In this document: positions 1-7,400 of the stretch, piece by piece | Layout: every line of letters starts with the position of its first letter | How positions within the stretch are numbered: the stretch's first letter is position 1 | Virus record (IMG/VR): IMGVR_UViG_3300048104_000775 | Coordinates: 1 to 21,326 of that record | Length of the DNA stretch: 21,326 nt | Direction: 5' to 3' (one strand) | Source of the DNA: a virus | Translations under genes and position numbers: made by a program | The notes under the pieces: model-generated | Told to the model about the DNA's origin: nothing | What the model saw: the letters and a program-made list of their open reading frames with translations, nothing else | The model's database searches: none

Positions 1-1
1 A

Positions 2-415
2 AAGAAACAAATTAAAAACCTTAAGACAGATGAGGATAAAAAGCGACTCGAAGAGATCGCTGGAGAAATCGCTACATTAAGAAAAGATATCATTAATGTC
101 GAGACATCTTATTCTAATTTATTTAATCATACTGCCGACGTTCGAGCAGAAAATAAAGTTATTCAATGGTATATTCTTCATTTAACGTTTATACAAAAAG
201 ATGATTCTGATGATTCAACTCCTCTATTTGAGGGAAATGACTTTGATCAAAAGCTTCAAACTTATTATGAGCTAGAAGAAAATGGAGATGAGCTTTACGA
301 CTTGGTTGGTGGAAAAATCGCAGCCCTATACAGCTTTTGGTATTATAGTTCTGGCGCGGTATCTACGGCCGATTTTGAAAAGTTAGACAACGATATCGAA
401 GAGGGTAACATTTAG
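2..415 (+). CDS. Putative tail assembly chaperone, 3' part only (5' end outside window)
   Basis: An open frame enters from the left edge (first full codon at 2) and ends at TAG 413-415, giving 137 residues. The first 30 or so residues are Lys/Glu-rich and look helical (KTDEDKKRLEEIAGEIA), followed by mixed aromatic/acidic sequence (VIQWYILHLTFIQKDD) and an acidic end. No catalytic motif, signal peptide or membrane segment is seen. I do not recognise the family from sequence. The assignment rests on position: in siphoviruses one or two small acidic, helical tail assembly chaperones (lambda G and GT) sit just before the tape measure gene and coat it during tail assembly. The stop lies 5 bases before the GTG of the next gene, so the two are probably translationally coupled. 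It could instead be an unrelated small structural protein. Confidence 0.55.
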   Translation, partial: KKQIKNLKTDEDKKRLEEIAGEIATLRKDIINVETSYSNLFNHTADVRAENKVIQWYILHLTFIQKDDSDDSTPLFEGNDFDQKLQTYYELEENGDELYDLVGGKIAALYSFWYYSSGAVSTADFEKLDNDIEEGNI

Positions 416-420
416 TATGC

Positions 421-1407
421 GTGGAAACTGTCAAGCGCAGAAAAATATTTAGAGATATAGTTCGAGGTTTCTCTGCTACAATCTTTAAAGATGATTATGT
501 TTACATAAAACACTTGACTCCTCATGATCAAGTAGAACTTGAGGAGATAGAGGAAAAATATTTTAATATAGCTTTAAGAAAAGGAGTTCCCACAGAAGAG
601 GATATGCTCGCCTACCTTAAACAAGAGGGCGAATGGTCTGAGGATGACGATAAGTTTATTGTTGACAAGCAAATATTTGTAGAAAATTTAAAAAAAGCAC
701 AATCTAAAATAATTCTTAAATCAGATGTTGATCGACAATCTAAGTTGATCGAGAAAGAGGAAAATTTATTGCGGCAAAAGCAATTTCAAAAAATTTCTTT
801 GATCGGAAACACTTGCGAAAAATATGCAAAAGATAGATTAAATGATTTTTATATGATTAAAAGTTTTTTCTCTGATGTTGATATGAAGAAGCCTTTATTT
901 AGTCAAGATAAATTTGATGAGCTTGATAATCATGATATAAAAGTTGTTATAAATAGATACAATGAAATATTCGAAAGCTTTAATGAAGAAAGTATACAAT
1001 ATACTATACTAGAAGATTTTTATAATCCATATTTAAGTTTTGCTGAAGATAGTATGCAATTTTATGGAAAAGCATTTTGTGATTTAACATACAATCAAAT
1101 AAGATTAATTGTATATACTAGAGTATTTAAAAATATATTTGATACAAATGAAAATATTCCTGAAAATATAAGAAAAGATCCTGCGAAATTGCTAGAGTTT
1201 GGAAGCAGCTCTAGGGAGGAGCGGGACAAAGCTAAGGACAAACTTTCGCAGGGAGATGGAGGCACTATAGTTGGGGCGAAGGATGAAGATTATGAGTATC
1301 TTGGAGTCGAAAAGCCAAAGAATACAATCAATCTTCATGAAGAAGCAAAAAAGAAGGGCGGTACTTTAAATATGGAAGATTTAATGAAATTACATGGCGT
1401 AGGATAA
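421..1407 (+). CDS. Putative second tail assembly chaperone-like protein (unrecognised family)
   Basis: 328 residues, starting at GTG 421. The frame is closed upstream by TAA at 406-408, and the nearby ATG at 417 is in a frame that ends within 12 codons, so GTG is the best start; a purine stretch, GAGGG at 401-405, could serve as a weak, distant ribosome site. Residues 1-75 carry an LTPHDQVELEEIEE segment, residues 85-125 are a charged likely coiled coil, residues 130-240 are helical and aromatic, and residues 260-328 are a hydrophilic Gly/Lys/Glu tail that looks disordered. No known domain is recognised. Its place immediately before the tape measure suggests a chaperone or length-control partner (T part of lambda G/GT). 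I find no slippery heptamer joining it to the preceding gene. Base composition changes abruptly inside it: 901-1200 is about 23 % G+C and 1201-1320 is 50 %. Confidence 0.6.
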   Translation: METVKRRKIFRDIVRGFSATIFKDDYVYIKHLTPHDQVELEEIEEKYFNIALRKGVPTEEDMLAYLKQEGEWSEDDDKFIVDKQIFVENLKKAQSKIILKSDVDRQSKLIEKEENLLRQKQFQKISLIGNTCEKYAKDRLNDFYMIKSFFSDVDMKKPLFSQDKFDELDNHDIKVVINRYNEIFESFNEESIQYTILEDFYNPYLSFAEDSMQFYGKAFCDLTYNQIRLIVYTRVFKNIFDTNENIPENIRKDPAKLLEFGSSSREERDKAKDKLSQGDGGTIVGAKDEDYEYLGVEKPKNTINLHEEAKKKGGTLNMEDLMKLHGVG

Positions 1408-1431
1408 TTTTGGTGTATTAATACCTTATCT

Positions 1432-1437
1432 AAGGAA
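1432..1437 (+). promoter_or_regulatory. Ribosome binding site of the tape measure gene
   Basis: AAGGAA, 9 bases before ATG 1447, in the 39-base gap after the previous gene. A second AAGGAA at 1439-1444 is too close to the ATG to be the main site. The doubled site fits a start that needs its own initiation rather than coupling. Confidence 0.55.
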
Positions 1438-1446
1438 TAAGGAAAT

Positions 1447-4400
1447 ATGTCTATAAATTTAAATGTAAACGGTAATACGGCCCCGCTGGAGGCAGCTGTT
1501 CAGGCGGCTGTAAACAGAATTCGCAAGACTCCAATCAAGGTAACTGTTGACGATAAGGGTGCTACTCAGCCCTTGGGCAATATGAAGCGGGGCGCTGATG
1601 AGTTTAGCAAATCGATGGAAGCTGCGAACGCTCGTATTATAGCTTTTGGAGCAAGTATGGCGATTATAAATGGAATTTCTGACGCATTCAAAGCTATGGT
1701 CACCAATGTCGTTCAGGTAGAAAAAGCTTTGGCAGATATTAATGTTGTGATGGGTTTAAGTTTGGCTAACTTGGATAAGTTTTCAGACTCTTTATTTAAG
1801 GTAGCAAAGGAAACTGCTGCAAGTTTTGATGTAGCCGCTGCTGCAGCCACGGAATATGCACGTCAGGGTTTAGCTGTCGAGGAAACTTTAAAAAGAACCA
1901 AGGACGCTTTAATCTTGACTCGATTAACAGGCATGGACTCTGCAAATGCAGTTAAAGCTTTAACTGCTGCGATGAATACATACGGAGATGAAATAAAAGA
2001 TACTACTCAATTGGTTAGTAAGTTTGCCGCAGTAGACGTTAAGTTTGCGGTTAGCGCAGAAGACTTTGCTGATGCAATATCTCGTACTGGTCAGGCTGCA
2101 AAAAGCGCTGGAGTGGATATTGATGAATTGGTTGGTTTGATTACTGCCGCTCAGCAGAAAACTGCGCGAGGAGGTAAGGTGATTGGAAACTCGTTTAAAA
2201 CAATTTTCACGAGAATAGGAAGAACTGATACATTAAATCAATTAGAAAACTTGGGCATTGCTGTTCGAGATGTCGAAGGAAATACAATGGGCGCAAAAAG
2301 AATTTTGACTGATCTTGCAAATACGTTTGACTCTTTGACCGAGTCGCAAAAAGCTCAAATTGCACAAACAGTTGGTGGAGTTTTTCAAATCAATGTTCTT
2401 AAGGCTGTATTAAGTGATGCCGCGAAACAAAACGGAATTCTTGCGAACGCAACACAAATTTCTGCAGGAGCTACGGATGAAGCTATACAAAAGAATGAAC
2501 AATTAAGAAGCACGATGTCTGCAATGGCTAGCGAAACAGGTCTCGCGCTTAAAGAAGTTTCTGCCAAAATAGGGGAGCTCGCGATAGCTCCTGGAATGGA
2601 AAAGATTTTAAATATCGTTAAAGGTTTTGCGGAGGGAGCTTCTGATATGCTTGGAGATGGAGAGTCTTCTGGAAATAAATTTGCTACAGGTTTTTTAAAA
2701 GGACTCGGTAATATTATTACTGGTCCGGGATTGGTTGTTATCGTTGCCGTGTTTGGCAAACTATTTTTGAAAGCGGCTCAGTATGCTCGAGAAAGTTTGA
2801 GCTCGTTGATTGGTGTTACGAGTGAAGCTCAAAAACAAAAAGCTATACAAACTTCTTTGGTCACTTTATTTGGTCAGAACGCAGCTCTTAGCAAGGAGAT
2901 GTTGCGCACCGATATCTCTCGAACAGAAAAAGAAAGAATAATTCTTGGATTGCTTAAAGCTCAGGTAGTGGAAGCTAATGCTTTAAACACTATCGCGAGA
3001 AGTTCTGCAGCTAATTTGTATCAAAAAGGTTACGGATCTAATCTTGCTCCCAGAGGAAAACCTCGCCGTACAAGCGCGCAAGGTTATATACCTAATTATG
3101 TAGACGCTGAGCGCCAGCAGGCCGCACAAGGTGGGTATGCTGCTGGAAGTATTCGCAGTATGAACATGCCTGGCGAAGGCTCGGTAATATATAATAGCGC
3201 AGAAAAGGTAAAGAATTTTAAAGGCATGAGTCAGCCCGCGATTATGCCTCCAAAGTCAAGTAAAGCTGGAGAAAATTATCAACAAGCATTTGATAGTATA
3301 CATGGATTCGATCCATATGCCGCAGGAGGATATATACCGAATTTTGCGAAAAAAACCGCATCTAAAACTTCTGATATTCCACGAAATCTTAATTCTAAAA
3401 AACTGGGAGATCTGAATAAAGATTCTTCTTTAATTTTATTAACCGCTGACTCTTCTGCTGATAGCGAGTCGAGGTTCTTTGTAGGAAAAGACCCTAAGGG
3501 TGGGACAAAAATTTTAAACACTGCAGATCTAGCTTCAAAGAGGACTACGGGTTATTACCAAGTAGATGTTCCGTATTATTCTCTAGATAAAAACGACAAA
3601 AGTAGGAAAAGCAAAATAGACTTACCCTCGATACAAAAGGCAATTACTGCTGCAGCATCAGGCAAAGCTCTTGATATAGCCAAGCAAATTGTCGGGGGAG
3701 AGAAGAATTTAAAACCTTTTAATAGAGAACAAATTAAAGAAACATTTAATAAAGGCGCTTTTAAGGGCGCCGCTGGTAGCGCATTCGAGAGTGCAATAGC
3801 TGCAGCCCTTGACTCTTATTTGTTTCAAGATTATAAAGCAAGAACTGATACATCTGCGATAGATTTACCTTATGACCCTAAGGTGTTTCAGTATTTTGGA
3901 GCTCCTCCTGGCGCTGGGAAAATGGGGGCAGAGGTAAAAGCTGATCTAGCTAACAATTTGCAACAAGGTGCCGCCAATAAGTTTTATCAGGTTTTAGCGG
4001 GGGGTCGTGCGGCATGGCAATATAAGGATAAAAATTTTAAGGACCAAATGAGGGGGTCGGCTGAAGATGCAGGTTTGGAAAGAAGGGGGGGCGCTTATTT
4101 TAAGAAAGGTAGGGCTTACGGTCATATTCCAAACTTCGCCGCAGCGCGACTAGCTCTCACGGGTGGATTGGTTGGAAAAAACAAATTTGGCAATATAGAT
4201 CGCAGGCAGATGACAAGACTAGTAAGATCTAATCCTTACTTCAACGGCTTGATGAATGAACATCTTACATGGGACAGTTTTCCGAAAAAAGATAAGCGTA
4301 AATTAAGCAGGTGGCTACTCAAACAAGGGGTGTCTAACCGAGCCTTACAAGCGTATGGTCTTGCAAGCATGCATTCAAAATCGATCGGAGAGGGAATCTC

Positions 4401-7400
4401 AAGCTTAGCTATGGCGAAAGGCTATATTCCTAACTTTGCTGACCCATTATCTGATGCGATAGGTAGGGAAAAAGAGGCTGGAGTTCCTGTTTCTAAAATA
4501 CGAATTGGCTCCCATCCTGCACTCATGGGTAAAAGCAATCCTGTAGGACTCGGCGTGACCAATACTGACGATGAACCAAATGGACTGCGCGATGTATTTG
4601 GTGCCGCTAATGGATATGTGCCAAATTATGCACCGACTCCATTAACATACTCTGATATAGGTTCCGGCAGAAGCGGAGGCTCTTCAGCTGCGCAGGCACA
4701 AATGGAAAAAAGCGCCAAGCAGTACAATAAAAGTCTGCAAAGATTAATAAAACTTTTTGAGCGAAAAAAACTGAGTCACGAGCAATTAATAAAAGGTTCA
4801 AATAATTTAAATCAAAAATACAGAGTAAATGCAAGTGCATCTTCAAAAGTGTCTAAAGAACTTAATTCTATGCAAGGCTCTATTGGTAAAGCTAAAGCGG
4901 GTCTAGAAAGAGCTTCATTATCTTATCAAAGAAGTTCGGTTGGTAGACTCTCAGCTGGCGCGGGAAGAATGTTCAGTGGTAACGCCGGAATGATGATGAT
5001 GATGGGTGCGCCGATGGCCGCAGGGTTCTTGCAGAGTGATGGGCCAGGGCAGGCGGGAATGGGCGGGGCTGCGTATAGCGCCGGAGGAGCATTAACTGGA
5101 GCAGCTTCCGGAGCTATGATGGCAAGTATGGTCGCCCCAATGTTTGGTCCCGCAGCTCCATTGGTGATTGCCATGGGAGGTTTAGTTGGGGGGTTTAAAG
5201 GTTTTATCAGTGCTCAAGAAGAAAACACAAAAGCTTTAGAGAAAAATAGACAAGAGCTCGTTCAAAAACAAACACAAACGGCCTCTCAATCTTTATCAAA
5301 AGTTGTACAAGCTTCTGAGTTGAGAACTTCACTTAAGCAAGCCAGTTTAGTAGGCGAGGGAGATAAGCTTGGTCTAGGCCAAGACGATTCCGTCATAAAT
5401 CTCATTCGGGAGGTCGGTAAAAAATCTAAAGGCTTTAATTTTGATGAAAAAGGGCAAGGGAAAGGAAATCTTCAGGGCATTAATAAAGGTGATTTTGAAA
5501 GGTTTTCAAGTTTAATGAACTGGAATGCCAAAACCGGAGATATAGAGTCCAAATCCAAGTTTGAGGATGGAGACGCCGAGACGATGGAGAAATGGTATAA
5601 TAAACAAACGAGAGAGTATACCCAAAGAGAAAGCGAAGATTTTAAGGTCTATAAAAAAGTCTCTAAAAAAATAATGGACCTACCGGATAATCAGGAAGCT
5701 CCGATGCCTCAAGATCTGCGAAGTTTTCTAAAAAGCAGAGATGGAGATGCTGAAGCCGGAATGAATGCGTCAATAGATTATATTTTAAAAAACGAAGCGG
5801 GTAACGAATTTGAGTTCGGCGATCAAAAGTTCGATAGAGAAAATTACCGAAAGCTTATGAGGGGCGAGCGGTCGGTGAATAGCAAAGGCAATAATGTAGA
5901 TGCGCTGGACCTAGAAACAAGAGGTAATGCTTTAACCGGTCAAGCTGAAGGCATATTAGATAAAGAAAATAAAGCGAACGGCGAAAAATTAAAAGGGATT
6001 ATTGTTCAGATTGATAACCAAAGAATGCAAATAACTGCTCAACGAGCTATAGCGATGAAGCAGTTAGAGATTAAAGACCACTACTCAGAAATTTCTGAAG
6101 ATTTAAAATTTGAAGTTATGTTAATGGGAAGTTTGATGACAGATAAGCAAAAAGCTGAAAACAAATACCTTCAAGCAATAAACAAATCCGCAGAAGCTTA
6201 TGAAAAATCCGCAGCTTCTGCAGATGGTCAATTAAGGACAGGGTTACTAAATCAAATAAAAGGTAGTGCCGACGTTCAAGGTTTACTTAAAGAATCATTG
6301 GGCCTTGAAAAAGGCGCTCAGTTTCAAGATATTAGTGACAAGGTTGGAAGTTTAACTGGAGGCCAGATGGTCGAAAAACTAAAGGAAATAGCGGCTGACT
6401 CAGACACAGAAGACACCATGCGTAAGGCTATAAATGATTTACTTACTGTAGAGATAGACAAAAGACAAAATATTTTAGATATCGCAGAAAAAACTAAAAC
6501 GAACTCCACAGATCAAGCAACTAGAGAGCAAAAGATTAATAATATACTCGCAGGTCGATCTCAAATTATAAAAGATTTAGAAAGGGGAAATCGCATGTCT
6601 TCAGAAGATCTTCGATCTTCCCAGAAAATCCGAGGGTTTACCGAACAAGTTGCCGCAGCAAAAAGGTTAAATGCTGTAGGCCCAGGATACCAAACCAAAA
6701 GAGAAAGAGAAAATTTTACAATGTCCGAGAAAAGATTTGGATTAGAATCTAAAATCACAACTCTCGAAGAAAATAAGGCAAAATCTATAGGAGAGCTAAA
6801 TATAGAAAAAGAAAAAACTAATCAAGTGATTGACCAAGACAAACTCAAAAATTTAAGACAAAACAAAAAAGATGCAGAAGATTATAGTGAGCCTTTGTTA
6901 ATTTCTGACCAAGACCTAGAAACACTGAATAAGTTGGAGGAACTTGAGGTCGAAAGAATTAAAAAACTAGAAGAAATCGAACAAAAAATAAAAAACATAA
7001 ACTCCGAAACGGACAGCGAAATAGACAAAGCAAAAATACTTTTAGAAAAAGAAAAAGAAAGATTAGAGATAAAAAGAAAACACGAAACTGGACCTGGAGC
7101 ATTTGGTAGGGGGTTGGCGGGCGGCATGAAAAGCATGGCTGAACAAGTTGAAACGATGGACTACGAGCTTGGAACAAGGCTTCCTCAAACATTTGCTAAT
7201 GGTTTGTCTGGAGCGTTCATTGAGGCGATCAATGGAGCCAAGGACTTGGACGACGCGCTCAGAGAAGCTGGCTTGAATTTCTTGAAGATGATTCAAGAAG
7301 CCATGATGCAAAAAATGGTCATGCAAATGATGGGAGGCTTGGGATTTTCGCAAGGAGGTAATGTCCGCAATTACTCGAAAGGCGGAAATGTTCCCGCAAG

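Noticed and set aside
398-425. Programmed frameshift joining the first two genes, as in lambda G/GT
   Set aside because: The downstream frame is open only from 409, after TAA 406-408, and the overlap with the upstream frame (409-415) holds no X-XXY-YYZ heptamer; GGGTAAC does not fit. A separate GTG start with coupled translation is simpler.
1415-1424. Palindrome GTATTAATAC in the gap before the tape measure gene
   Set aside because: Ten bases in AT-rich DNA is expected by chance, it does not extend further, and there is no T-run or promoter-like context.
3349-4119. Cell-wall hydrolase as the identity of the large tape measure module
   Set aside because: No lysozyme-type, transglycosylase, NlpC/P60 or M23 His-Asp-His motif is visible, whereas the E/D/ExK order fits a nuclease-type fold better.
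3082-4632. Intein or homing endonuclease explanation for the modules in the tape measure
   Set aside because: I see no Cys/Ser start with a His-Asn end at the motif positions, no Hint-type blocks and no LAGLIDADG or HNH signature. The motifs are repeated five times, unlike a single insertion.
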